This document shows positions 52,881 through 64,000 of a stretch of DNA of 64,000 bases, piece by piece. Numbering within the stretch: the first letter of the stretch is position 1; every line of letters begins with the position of its first letter. Source of the DNA: Anodontia alba (Eukaryota > Mollusca > Bivalvia > Lucinida > Lucinidae). Position numbers and translations under genes: made by a program. The stretch spans positions 1,312,501-1,376,500 of the forward strand of contig OZ024825.1 of the NCBI GenBank assembly GCA_964016985.1. The letters are read 5' to 3'. The notes under the pieces are model-generated. The model had not been told where the DNA came from. It saw only the letters and a program-made list of their open reading frames with translations, and searched no databases.

Positions 52881-55556
52881 TCAAAATAAGCAACTTAAAT
52901 TATTCGGCTCGTGCTCGCATGAAATTAAAAATACTAGGTGACACAAAGCAGTGACAAACAAAGACATAATATTACACATCTACCCTCTAATGAAGGATGT
53001 GATCACCTCGGTGGAGATGAAGGAAATGGTTCCATTGCTTTTCGTTGGGTTGTTGGCCCATCATAATTTACTTACTCTTCTGCATGGTGTCATTGGTATA
53101 CTGACCGTTCTATGGCGGTGGTTGTGGTGTTGGATGTCATTGGTAGTCGTACTACTAGCCGTTCTAACGTGGTAGTTCTGGTGTTGGCTGTCATTGGCAG
53201 TCTTTACTACTGACCGCTCTAAGACGGTGGTTCTGGTGTTGGCTGTCAATTATAGTGTTTACTACTAACCAAACTAATGCGGCGGTTCTGGTGGTGGGTG
53301 TCAATGGTGGTCTTTCTTACTGGCCGTTCTAAGTCGGTGATTCTGGTGTTGGATGTCATTGGTAGTCTTTACTACTGACCGTTCTAAGGCGGTGGTTCTT
53401 GTGTTGGCTGTCCATGGTAGTTTTTAATAATGACCGCTCTAAGGCGGTGGTTCTGGTATTGGTGTTATTGGTTGTCTTTACTACTGACCGCTCTAAGGCG
53501 GTGGTTCTGGTGTTGGTGTCATTTGTAATCTTTACTACTGACCGTTCTCAGTCGGTGGTTCTGGTGTTGGTGTCATTGCTAGTCTTTACTACTCACCACT
53601 TTAAGGCGGTGGTTCTGGTGTTGGTGTCATTGGTAGTTTTTACTACTGACCGCTCTAAGGCAGTGGTTCTGGTGTTGGCTGTCATTGGTAGTTTTTACTA
53701 CTCGCCACTTAAAGGCGGTGGTTCTGGTGTTGGCTGTCCATGGTAGTTTGTAATACTAACCGCTCTAACGCGGTGGTTCTGGTGTTGGCTGTCATTGGTA
53801 GTCTTTACAACTGATCGCTCTAAGGCAGTGGTTCTGGTGTTGGCTGTCATTGGTAGATTTTACTACTCAACACTCTAAGGCGGTGGTTCTGGTGTTGGCT
53901 GTCTTTGGTAGTCTTTACTACTGACTGTTCTAAGGCGGTGGTTCTGGTGTTGGCTGTCATTGGTAGTCTTTACTACTGACCGTCCTAAGGCGGTGGTTCT
54001 GGTGTTGGTGTCATTGGTAGTTTTTTACTATTAACCGATTTAAGGCGATGGTTCTAGTATTGGCTGTCATTGGTAGTCTTTACTACTTACCACTCTAAGG
54101 CGGTGGTTCTGGTGTCGGGTGTCATTGGTAGTTTTTACTATTGACCGTTCTAAGGCGGTGGTTCTGGTATTGGCTGTCATTGGTAGTCTTTATTACTGAC
54201 CGTTCTAAGGCGGTGGTTCTGGTGTTTGCTGTCAATGATAGTGTTTACTACTAACCATACTTAGGCGGTGGTTCTGATGTTGGCTGTCATTGGTAGTCTT
54301 TTCTACTGATCGTTCTAAGGCGGTGGCTCTGGTATTTGCTTTCAATGATAGTGTTTACTTCTAACCATAGTAGGGCGGTGGTTCTGGTGTTCGTTGTAAT
54401 TGGCAGTCTGTACTACTGACCGTTCTATGGCGATGGTTCTGGTGTTGGGTGTCATTGGTAGTCTTTACTACTGACTGTTCTAAGGCGGTGGTTCTGATGT
54501 TGGCTGTCATTGGTAGTCTTTACTACTGACCGTTCTAAGGCGGTGGTCCTGGTGTTGGTGTCATTGGTAGTTTTTACTATTGACCGTTCTAAGGCGGTGG
54601 TTCTAGTGTTGGTTGTCACTGGTAGCCTTTACTACTGACCGTCCTAATTCGGGGGTTCTGGTGTTGGCTGTCATTGGTAGTCTTTCCTTCTGACCGTTCT
54701 ATGGCGGTGGTTCTGGTGTTGGCTGTCATTGGTGATCTTTGTTACTGACTGTTCTAAGTCGGTGGTTCTGGTGTTGGATGTCCATGGTAGGTTTTACTAC
54801 TGACCGCTCTGTGGCGGTGGTTCTGGTGTTGGTGTCATCGGTAGTCGTTACTACTGACCGTTCTAAGGCGGTGGTTCTGTTGTTGGCTGTCTATGGTAGG
54901 TTTTACTACTGACCACTCTATGGCGGTGGTTCTGGTGTTGGTGTCATTGGTAGTCTTTACTACTGACCGTTATTAGGCGGTGGTTCTGATGTTGGCTGTC
55001 CATGGTAGGTTTTACTACTGACCGCTCTATGGCGGTGGTTCTGGTGGTGGGTGTCATTTGTAGTCTTTACTACTGATCGTTCTAAGGCGGTGTTCTGGTG
55101 TTGGCTGTCAATGATAGTGTTTATACTAATGCGGCGGTTCTGGTGTTAGCTGTCATTGGTGGTCTTTACTACTGACCGTTCTAAGTCGGTGGTTCTGGTG
55201 TTGGATGTTATTGGTAGTCTTTACTACTGACTGTTCTAAGCCGGTGGTTCTGGTGTTGGCTGTCCATGGTAGTTTTTACTACTGACCGCTCTATGGCGGT
55301 TGTTCTGCTGTATGGTGTCATTGATAGTCCTTACTACTGACGGTTCTGAGTCGGTGGTTCTGGTGTTAGTGTCATTGGTAGTCTTTACTACTGACCGCTC
55401 TAAGGCGGTTGTTCTGCTGTATGGTGTCATTGGTAGTCTTTACTACTGACGGTTCTGAGTCGGTGGTTCTGGTGTTGGTTGTCATTGGTAGTCTTTACTA
55501 CTGACCGTTCTGTTGGGGGTTCTTTTGTTGGCTGTCATTGGTAGTCTTTACTACTG

Positions 55557-57390
55557 AGGCAATGGTTCTGGTTATGGTTGTCATTTATAGTCTTTACAAC
55601 TGACCTCTCTTAGGCGGTTTTTCTGCTGTATGGTGTCATTGGTAGTCCTTACTACTGACGGTTCTAAGTGGTTGCTTTTACTACTGACCGCTCTATGGCG
55701 GTTGTTCTGCTTTATGGTGTCATTGGTAGTCCTTACTACTGACGGTTCTAAGTCGGTGGTTCTGGTGTTGGTGTCATTGGTAGTCTTTACTACTGACCGC
55801 TCTATGGCGGTTGTTCTGCTGTATGGTGTCATTGGTAGTCTTTACTACTGACGGTTCTGAATCGGTGGCTCTGGTGTTGGTGTCATTGGATAGTCTTTAC
55901 TACTGACCGCTCTATGGCGGTTGTTCTGCCGTATGGTGTCATTGGTAGTCCTTACTACTGACGGTTCTAAGTCGGTGGTTCTGGTGTTGGTGTCATTGGT
56001 AGTCTTTACTACTGACCGTTCTAAGGCGGTGGTCCTGGTGTTGGTGTCATTTGTAGTCTTTACTACTGATCATTCTAAGGCGGTGGTTCTGGTGCTGGCT
56101 GTCCTTGGTAGCCTTTACTACTGACCGTTCTAAAGCGGTGGTTCTGGTGTTGGCTGTCATTGGTAGTCTGTACTACTGACCGTTCTAAGGCGGTGGTTCT
56201 GGTGTTGGCTGTCATTGGTAGTCTTTACTACTGACCGTTCTAAGGCGGTGGTTCTTGTGTTGGTTGTCAATGGTAGTCTTTACTCCTGACCGTTCTATGG
56301 CGGTGGTTCTTGTGTTGGTTGTCATTGGTAGTCTTTACTACTGATCGTTCTAAGGTGGTGGTTCTGGAGTTGGGTGTTATTGGTAGTCTTTACTACTGAC
56401 TGCTCTACGGCGATGGTTCTGGTGTTGGCTGCATTGGTAGTCTTTACTACTGACCGTTCTAAGGCAGTGGTTCTGGTGTTTGCTGTCAATGGTATTCTTT
56501 ACTACTGATCGTTCTAAGGCGGCGGATCTGGTGTTGGGTGTCATTGGTATTCTTTACTCCTGACCGTTCTAAGGCGGTGGTTCTGGTGTTGGTGTTATTA
56601 GTAGTCTTTACTACTGACCGCTCTATGGCGGTTGTTCTGCTGTATGGTGTCATTTGTAGTCCTTACTACTAACGGTTCTGAGTCGGTGGTTCTGGTGTTG
56701 GTGTCATTGGTAGTCTTTACTACTGACCGCTCTAAGGCGGTTGTTCTGCTGTATGGTGTCATTGATAGTCCTTCCTACTGACGGTTTTGAGTCGGTGGTT
56801 CTGGTGTTGGTGTCATTGGTAGTCTTTACTACTGATCATTCTAAGGCGGTGGTTCTGGTGCTGGCTGTCGTTGGTAGTCTTTACTACTGACCGCTCTAAG
56901 GCGGTTGTTCTGCTGTAGTCTGATCATTCTAAGGCGGTGGTCCTGGTGTTGGTATCATTGGTAGTCTTTACTACTGATCATTCTAAGGCGGTGGTTCTGG
57001 TGCTGGCTGTCGTTGGTAGTCTTTACTACTGACCGCTCTAAGGCGGTTGTTCTGCTGTAGTCTGATCATTCTAAGGCGGTGGTCCTGGTGTTGGTATCAT
57101 TGGTAGTCTTTACTACTGATCATTCTAAGGCGGTGGTTCTGGTGCTGGCTGTCGTTGGTAGTCTTTACTACTGACCGCTCTAAGGCGGTTGTTCTGCTGT
57201 ATGGTGGTATTGGTAGTCTTTACTACTGACGGTTCTGAGTCGGTGGTTCTGGTGTTGGTTGTCATTGGTAGTCTTTACTACTGACGGTTCTGAGTCGGTG
57301 GTTCTGGTGTTGGTTGTCATTGGTAGTCTTTACTACTGATAGTTCTGTTGGGGGTTCTTTTGTTTGCTGTCATTGGTAGTCTTTACTACT
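55557..57390 (+). repeat. higher-order repeat unit 1 of Sat54 (1,834 bp)
   Basis: It starts at the unique monomer GAGGCAATGGTTCTGGTTAT, and the same string of variant monomers follows as in units 2 and 3. It is about 230 bp longer because of a local triplication near 56,833-57,200. Confidence 0.88.
56833..57258 (+). repeat. 142-bp triplication inside the satellite
   Basis: TGATCATTCTAAGGCGGTGG with the CTGGTGCTGGCTGTCGTTGG variant starts at 56,833, 56,975 and 57,117. Two of the joins show a monomer cut short at CTGCTGTAGTC and joined to TGATCATTC. Confidence 0.88.
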
Positions 57391-58993
57391 GAGGCAATGG
57401 TTCTGGTTATGGTTGTCATTTATAGTCTTTACAACTGACCTCTCTTAGGCGGTTTTTCTGCTGTATGGTGTCATTGGTAGTCCTTACTACTGACGGTTCT
57501 AAGTGGTGGCTTTTACAACTGACCGCTCTATGGCGGTTGTTCTGCTGTATGGTGTCATTGGTAGTCCTTACTACTGACGGTTCTAAGTCGGTGGTTCTGA
57601 TGTTGGTGTCATTGGTAGTCTTTACTACTGACCGCTCTATGGCGGTTGTTCTGCTGTATGGTGTCATTGGTAGTCTTTACTACTGACGGTTCTGAATCGG
57701 TGGCTCTGGTGTTGGTGTCATTGGTAGTCTTTACTACTGGCCGCTCTATGGCGGTTGTTCTGCCGTATGGTGTCATTGGTAGTCCTTACTACTGACGGTT
57801 CTAAGTCGGTGGTTCTGGTGTTGGTGTCATTGGTAGTCTTTACTACTGACCGTTCTAAGGCGGTGGTTCTGGTGTTGGTGTCATTTGTAGTCTTTACTAC
57901 TGACCGTTCTAAGGCGGTGGTCCTGGTGTTGGTATCATTGGCAGTCTTTACTACTGATCATTCTAAGGCGGTGGTTCTGGTGCTGGCTGTCGTTGGTAGC
58001 CTTTACTACTGACCGTTCTAAAGCGGTGGTTCTGGTGTTGGCTGTCATTAGTAGTCTGTACTACTGACCGTTCTAAGGCGATGGTTCTGGTGTTGGCTGT
58101 CATTGGTAGTCTTTACTACTGACCGTTCTAAGGCGGTGGTTCTTGTGTTAGTTGTCAATGGTAGTCTTTACTCCTGACCGTTCTATGGCGGTGGTTCTTG
58201 TGTTGGTTGTCATTGGTAGTCTTTACTACTGATTGTTCTAAGGTGGTGGTTCTGGTGTTGGTTGTTATTGGTAGTCTTTACTACTGACTGCTCTACGGCG
58301 ATGGTTCTGGTGTTGGCTGCATTGGTTGTCTTTACTACTGACCGTTCTAAGGCGGTGGTTCTGGTGTTGGCTGTCAATGGTATTCTTTACTACTGATCGT
58401 TCTAAGGCGGCGGTTCTGGTGTTGGGTGTCATTGGTATTCTTTACTCCTGACCGTTCTAAGGCGGTGGTTCTGGTGTTGGTGTTATTAGTAGTCTTTACT
58501 ACTGACCGCTCTATGGCGGTTGTTCTGCTGTATGGTGTCATTTGTAGTCCTTACTACTAACGGTTCTGAGTCGGTGGTTCTGGTGTTGGTGTCATTGGTA
58601 GTCTTTACTACTGACCGCTCTAAGGCGGTTGTTCTGCTGTATGGTGTCATTGATAGTCCTTCCTACTGACGGTTCTGAGTCGGTGGTTCTGGTGTTGGTG
58701 TCATTGGTAGTCTTTACTACTGATCATTCTAAGGCGGTGGTCCTGGTGTTGGTATCATTGGTAGTCTTTACTACTGATCATTCTAAGGCGGTGGTTCTGG
58801 TGCTGGCTGTCGTTGGTAGTCTTTACTTCTGACCGCTCTAAGGCGGTTGTTCTGCTGTATGGTGTCATTGGTAGTCTTTACTACTGACGGTTCTGAGTCG
58901 GTGGTTCTGGTGTTGGTTGTCATTGGTAGTCTTTACTACTGACCGTTCTGTTGGGGGTTCTTTTGTTGGCTGTCATTGGTAGTCTTTACTACT
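57391..58993 (+). repeat. higher-order repeat unit 2 of Sat54 (1,603 bp)
   Basis: Same monomer order as unit 1, for example GGTTTTTCTGCTG, the GTGGTGGCTTTTACAAC deletion monomer, GAATCGGTGGCTCTGG and CTCTACGGCGATGG. Confidence 0.88.
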
Positions 58994-60430
58994 GAGGCAA
59001 TGGTTCTGGTTATGGTTGTCATTTATAGTCTTTACAACTGACCTCTCAGGCGGTTTTTCTGCTGTATGGTGTCATTGGTAGTCCTTACTACTGACGGTTC
59101 AAAGTGGTGGCTTTTACTACTGACCGCTCTATGGCGGTTGTTCTGCTGTATGGTGTCATTGGTAGTCCTTACTACTGACGGTTCTAAGTCGGTGGTTCTG
59201 GTGTTGGTGTCATTGGTAGTCTTTACTACTGACCGCTCTATGGCGGTTGTTCTGCTGTATGGTGTCATTGGTAGTCTTTACTACTGACGGTATTGAATCG
59301 GTGGCTCTGGTGTTGGTGTCATTGGTAGTCTTTACTTCTGACCGCTCTATGGCGGTTGTTCTGCCGTATGGTGTCATTGGTAGTCCTTACTACTGACGGT
59401 TCTAAGTCGGTGGTTCTGGTGTTGGTGTCATTGGTAGTCTTTACTACTGACCGTTCTAAGGCGGTGGTCCTGGTGTTGGTGTCATTTGTAGTCTTTACTA
59501 CTGACCGATCTAAGGCGGTGGTCCTGGTGTTGGTATCATTGGTAGTCTTTACTACTGATCATTCTAAGGCGGTGGTTCTGATGCTGGCTGTCGTTGGTAG
59601 CCTTTACTACTGACCGTTCTAAAGCGGTGGTTCTGGTGTTGGCTGTCATTGGTAGTCTGTACTACTGACCGGTATAAGGCGGTGGTTCTGGTGTTGGCTG
59701 TCATTGGTAGTCTTTACTACTGACCGTTCTAAGGCGGTGGTTCTTGTGTTAGTTGTCAATGGTAGTCTTTACTCCTGACCGTTCTATGGCGGTGGTTCTT
59801 GTGTTGGTTGTCATTGGTAGTCTTTACTACTGATTGTTCTAAGGTGGTGGTTCTGGTGTTGGGTGTTATTGGTAGTCTTTACTACTGACTGCTCTACGGC
59901 GATGGTTCTGGTGTTGGCTGCATTGGTAGTCTTTACTACTGACCGTTCTAAGGCGGTGGTTCTGGTGTTGGCTGTCAATGGTATTCTTTACTACTGATCG
60001 TTCTAAGGCGGCGGTTCTGGTGTTGGGTGTCATTGGTATTCTTTACTCCTGACCGTTCTAAGGCGGTGGTTCTGGTGTTGGTGTTATTAGTAGTCTTTAC
60101 TACTGACCGCTCTATGGCGGTTGTTCTGCTGTATGGTGTCATTTGTAGTCCTTACTACTAACGGTTCTGAGTCTGTGGTTCTGGTGTTGGTGTCATTGGT
60201 AGTCTTTACTACTGACCGCTCTAAGGCGGTTGTTCTGCTGTATGGTGTCATTGATAGTCCTTCCTACTGACGGTTCTGAGTCGGTAGTTCTGGTGTTGGT
60301 GTCATTGGTAGTCTTTACTACTGATCATTCTAAGGCGGTGGTCCTGGTGTTGGTATCATTGGTAGTCTTTACTACTGATCATTCTAAGGCGGTGGTTCTG
60401 GTGCTGGCTGTCGTTGGTAGTCTTTACTAC
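58994..60430 (+). repeat. higher-order repeat unit 3 of Sat54, incomplete
   Basis: It follows unit 2 monomer by monomer, with few differences, up to about 60,430, then passes into simpler monomers rich in GATCGTTC. A CTCTACGGCGATGG marker recurs at 61,260, so part of a fourth unit survives. Confidence 0.85.
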
Positions 60431-61868
60431 TGACCGTTCTGAAGCGATGGTTCTGGTGTTGGCTGTCATTGGTAGTCTGTACTACTGACCGTTCTAAGGC
60501 GGTGGTTCTGGTGTTGGCTGTCAATGGTATTCTTTACTACTGATCGTTCTAAGGCGGTGGTTCTGGTGTTGGTTGTCAATGGTAGTCTTTGCTACTGATC
60601 GGTCTAAGGCAATTGTTCTGGTGTTGGTTGTCAATGGTAGTCTTTACTACTGATCGTTCTAAGGCGGTAGTTCTGGTGTTGGCTGTCATTGGTAGTCTTT
60701 ACTACTGATCGTTCTAAGGCGGTGGTTCTGGTGTTGGTTGTCATTGGTAGTCTGTACTACTTACCGTTCTAAGGCGATGGTTCTGGTGTTGGCTGTCATT
60801 GGTAGTCTTTACTACTGATCGTTCTAAGGCGGTGGTTCTGGTGTTGGTTGTCAATGGAAGTCTTTACTACTCATCGTTCTAAGGCGGTGGTTCTGGTGTT
60901 GGTTGTCATCGGTAGTCTGTACTACTAATCGTTCTAAGGCGGTGGTTCTGGTGTTGGTTGTCATTGGTAGTCTTTACTACTGACCGATCTATGGCGGTGG
61001 TTCTGGTGTTGGCTGTCATTCGTAGTCTGTACTACTGATCGTTCTAAGGCGGTGGTTCTGGTGTTGGCTGTCATTGGTAGTGTTGACTACTGACCGTTCT
61101 AAGGCGGTGGTTCTTGTGTTGGTTGTCAATGGTAGTCTTTACTCCTGACCGTTCTAAGGCGGTGGTTTTTGTGTTGGTTGTCAATGGTAGTCTTTACTCC
61201 TGACCGTTCTAAGGCGGTGGTTCTTGTGTTGGGTGTCATTGGTAGTCTTTACTACTGACTGCTCTACGGCGATGGTTCTGGTGTTGGCTGCATTGGTAGC
61301 CTGTACTACTAACCGTTCTAAGGCGGTGGTTCTGGTTTTGGCTGTCAGTGGTATTCTTTACTACTGATCGTTCTAAGGCGGCGGTTCTAGTGTTGGGTTT
61401 CATTGGTATTCTTTACTCCTGACCGTTCTAAGGCGGTGGTTCTGGTGTTGGTGTCATTGGTAGTCTTTACTATTGACCGTTCTAAAGCGGTGGTTCTGGT
61501 GTTGGTTGTCAATGGTAGGCTTTACAACTGACCGCTCTATGGCGGTGGTTCTGGTGCTATCTGTCGTTTATAGTCTTTACTACTGACCGTTCTAATACTG
61601 ATCGTTCTAAGGCGGTGGTTCTGGTGTTGGTTGTCAATGGTAGTCTTTACTACTGACCGTTCTAAGGCAATGGTTCTGGTGTTGGTTGTCATTGGTAGTC
61701 TTTACTTCTGACCGTTCTATGGCGGTGGTTCTGGTGCTGGGTGTCATTTTTAATCTACACTACTGACCATTCTAAGGGTGGGGTGGGATAGGCGGGATGG
61801 TTCTGATGTTAGATGTCATTGGTAGTTTTTACTACTGACCGTTCTTAGGCTGTTGTAATGGTGTTTTT

Positions 61869-62095
61869 TCTTTTCTAGTGTCTTGTTGTTATGGGTGGCG
61901 GTCCAGCTTCAATTGTCATCACCTTATAAGGAAACTTGTTGCTTTGCTTTTGTTTGGTTTGTTGCTTGTGTACTATCTGTCATGGTTTGTTTGCTTTTCC
62001 TCTATCTCTGATGTCATTGGTAGGCTGTGCTCTGTGATTGTGGTTATTCCTGGACATATCCTATACCGTGTTTTCTTGTTTGATTAAAAGTATTT
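61869..62095 (+). mobile_element. DE1 part, plus, right flank of the satellite
   Basis: TGCTTTGCTTTTGTTTGGTT, TTTGCTTTTCCTCTATCTCT, GATGTCATTGGTAGGCTGTG, CTCTGTGATTGTGG, TTCCTGGACATATCC. This is the complement of the 52.5-kb flank (GCCTATCAATGATGCC) and parallels 13,890-13,965. Confidence 0.7.
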
Positions 62096-62351
62096 GTAAA
62101 GTACGGAATCTTTTAAGTAATGGCAGGCATATCTCGCACAAGTTCCGGTACCCTGTACAGGAAAACAATGGCCATGATGCGAAGCAATCGAACGCTAAAA
62201 ATGTTCACTGGCGTTTCGCCGGAAGCATTCTCCACGGTGTGCTTTTAAAACAGTTCCTTGTCTACTGAGAGGAAAAGGGTATTGTTTAGAGTTGATGAGC
62301 TGTAGGCGACACTTACCGTATTTAACCTTAGTTTTCGGACGGACACGCCTG

Positions 62352-62420
62352 AGCAAAAAGAGTAGACCCTGTCAAGACCCCGCAGAACGCGGCGTCTGAT
62401 CAGGGTCTATACTGTTCGCC
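62352..62420. repeat. PAL-B palindrome
   Basis: GAGCAAAAAGAGTAGACCCT, CCGCAGAACGCGG tip, GATCAGGGTCTATACTGTTC. Confidence 0.75.
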
Positions 62421-62699
62421 ACTTATCCAGCACTTTATAGACACGTCTTCAGGTAGTAAAATTAATTTGTTCAAATGAAAAGACTAGAATGGTGAGGAAT
62501 TAAGGTATCATAATATGGTAAATATGATATTCCCAGTCATCACTTCCATAATTGAGATGCGATGCGCAGCGAGAAAATGACCGTTATACAAAATGAAAAC
62601 AGCGCCGCGTGAATGAGATTGCGCAGTCTCATAGGGCTTTCGCAGTTCGTCAACACACACTTCATTAACGTGTACAATGTGTTTCAACAGTATGAAATA
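62421..62699. other. spacer, nothing recognised
   Basis: No supported frame or element. Confidence 0.5.
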
Positions 62700-63030
62700 G
62701 TGAGACCTCCAGACGGAATCTGAAGGCGAGGGCTGGGATCCCGTAAAGCTAGCTTAACCCCCTTCCCACCTCCACCCACCCCACCCCCAGTAATTCATTC
62801 CTGACCGTTCCAAGGAGATACTTTCATTGTGGTACTGTTTGTTAATTGTTATGTAGTGTTTCACTTTCTTATGTTTTTTCTTTTAACAATTATGTACGTT
62901 TAAGATATATTCAGTTAAGTTTGGATAACAGATGCCACCTTGTTTGGGAAAGACTTGCCAGCTCTGCTCGTCATCTGTTCATTTTGTGGCTGCTTAATTG
63001 TATTTGTTTGTCTTTCTCTTTAGTGAAGGG
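62700..63030 (+). mobile_element. DE1 copy, plus, start part
   Basis: GAGGGCTGGGATCCCGTAAA, a CCCACC-rich tract, TCCTGACCGTTCCAAGGAGA, TTGTTTGGGAAAGACTTGCC. Same order as 13,575-13,700 but diverged. Confidence 0.6.
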
Positions 63031-63289
63031 GTCTTGATGTGGATCTGATTATACCAGTTTCGCTTATTTACTTAGAATAAGAATTAGGGATTACTACATT
63101 CAACACTGATATGTTAGTTTATATAATTATCTTAATCAAATACTACTTAAAGATCGAAACGGAATTTTAATTAGAAACATAGAGAGAGCGTGAGAGGCAT
63201 ATCAATGTTCCGCGTGAGAACAGGATATGTCGTCTATGCTCAATGCTGATGGTGGAATTAACAAATGACTTTATTTTGGTAACTTCTTA

Positions 63290-63653
63290 GTATGATAATA
63301 TAAGACGTAATCTTTTGGCTACTACAGCTTGTCCATCGATAGCAAATTTTGTAAATATTATTTCACCACAATCCAGTAAATTTCTCATCAAATTAGCAAA
63401 GTTTATCGAACTCAGAAAGGTCAGCTGCCTCTTGAAAAATCTTGACGTATGCCAAATGACCAGAATTCTGTGAGCAGTAAACACGTGATGGTGCAGTCTG
63501 CTCTTTCGCCGGAGAATGATTGTCTTTGGTTATCTTTACGGGTTTCCAACCGTCGCCCTCAGCTTCCATTGTAGTAAAAAGCGTGTATTTGTTTGGTCCG
63601 CGTGGGGGTCTTCTAACTCGTCCAGGAATCATCACGGGCAACAGGTAAGTCAC
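63290..63653 (-). pseudogene. unrecognised possible coding remnant
   Basis: The minus frame from 63,653 to 63,393 gives 86 residues of balanced, soluble-protein-like composition, including KYTLFTTMEAEGDGWKPVKI and VYCSQNSGHLAYVKIFQEAA. It ends at a TAA near 63,394. In a neighbouring frame the translation continues without a gap in character (NLMRNLLDCGEIIFTKFAID then GQAVVAKRLRLILSY) to about 63,296. That looks like one reading frame broken by a frameshift. I do not recognise the family. It could be a transposon-derived protein piece, an exon of an unannotated gene, or a chance frame. There is no clear splice acceptor. Confidence 0.3.
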
Positions 63654-64000
63654 AAATAAACCCTTTGATGAAGCAAAGATGAGGACTCAACAGAAACAAC
63701 GTGTTTATACACTAAGAAATACCTGGCGTGTTAAACCCCATCACTGGAATACTGGGGCAAACAAAAACCATCAGTTGCATCCCGATATTCGTACAGATGT
63801 ATACAAAAACACTCTATGTAGAATAACAATTTATTTATTTATTTATTGTCCTTTCAGAAGTTAATTTGTTATTCTTTTTTTCTCTGTGTATTTTTCATGA
63901 TATATCACCGATTAAGTCAGAAAGCCTCTATGCGAGCCGAACAATCATTTTGTATTTTTTACAATGTTTGAACTAGTGTGAAGATTTGGCGCCATTTAAC
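63654..64000. other. right-edge spacer
   Basis: A short (TTTA)n lies at 63,829-63,846. Nothing else recognised. Confidence 0.5.

Larger units (their letters stand above)
53085..61868 (+). repeat. 8.8-kb satellite, 54/55-bp monomer (Sat54)
   Basis: The monomer reads TTTACTACTGACCGTTCTAA, GGCGGTGGTTCTGGTGTTGG, then CTGTCATTGGTAGTC (55 bp) or TGTCATTGGTAGTC (54 bp). About 160 units by length. Diagnostic variants are GACCGCTC...GGTTGTTCTGCTG, GACGGTTCTGAGTC and GATCATTC. Units near the left edge (53,085-53,350) are the most diverged. All units run in one direction and the plus strand is G/T-rich. The 54-bp form keeps a frame open, giving an 18-residue repeat (TTDRSKAVVLVLVSLVVF); this is not evidence of a gene. 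Confidence 0.97.

Noticed and set aside
53399..60433. Many 65-115 codon frames with repeated TTDRSKAVVLVL
   Set aside because: They are translations of the 54-bp satellite monomer and break whenever the 55-bp form occurs.
53085..61868. CRISPR-like array
   Set aside because: The units are contiguous with no unique spacers, and the context is animal DNA; it is a satellite.
1712..61868. Homology between the FB1 palindrome tip (GGCGGTTCTAA) and the satellite (GGCGGTGGTTCTGG)
   Set aside because: The shared words are too short and in different order; DE1 explains the satellite better.

Overview
The window reads as non-coding, repeat-dense animal DNA, most likely from a bivalve mollusc. The evidence for that is short GC-rich palindromes of the GATCAGCCTGCGC type, the GCAAACAGT palindromes, the AGCTCACCTGAG composite element, and a Penelope-like reverse transcriptase of a kind I associate with bivalves. 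A heteroconch bivalve such as Dreissena or Mya is my best guess from memory of these repeats, and it is not proven here. I found no intact host gene, no rRNA and no functional tRNA. Nearly all open reading frames are chance frames or lie inside repeats.

Layout. At the left edge (1-690, minus) is a decayed mariner-type transposase. Positions 1-24,000 are dominated by one foldback family (my label FB1, about 275-290 bp, ends CATTACG/CGTGATG, central 90-100 bp palindrome). It has 22 recognisable copies in the window, 17 of them in the first 24 kb. Interspersed are several other small non-autonomous elements: PAL-A (CAGCGAAGACTC palindromes), PAL-B (GCAAACAGT palindromes), short TTTGCTCC hairpins, CAGCAGACGAC elements, GGGCCCAG elements and TA-flanked CAGT...ACTG elements. 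A composite element with 145-bp tandem repeats lies at 5,054-6,213. A dispersed element that I call DE1 carries the motif TGACCGTTCTAAGGCGGT and recurs about nine times.

The middle (24-52 kb) holds a 1.4-kb inverted-repeat structure, a nested terminal-inverted-repeat element around 30.1-30.9 kb, two tRNA-derived SINEs and one Penelope-like reverse-transcriptase pseudogene (40,261-41,531). That pseudogene has a frameshift and an Asp-to-Asn change in the first catalytic motif. A hammerhead-ribozyme-like core lies just upstream of it, with a second on the minus strand at 42.5 kb.

The right part (53,085-61,868) is one 8.8-kb satellite with a 54/55-bp monomer, roughly 160 units by length, and a higher-order repeat of about 1.6 kb. 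Its monomer matches pieces of DE1, and the array sits between two oppositely oriented DE1 flanks, so it looks as if it was born inside a DE1 copy. The last 2 kb holds another DE1 copy and one unrecognised, possibly coding remnant on the minus strand.

Nothing here forms a metabolic or cellular pathway. The genes do not work together, and the biology is transposition, nested insertion and satellite birth.
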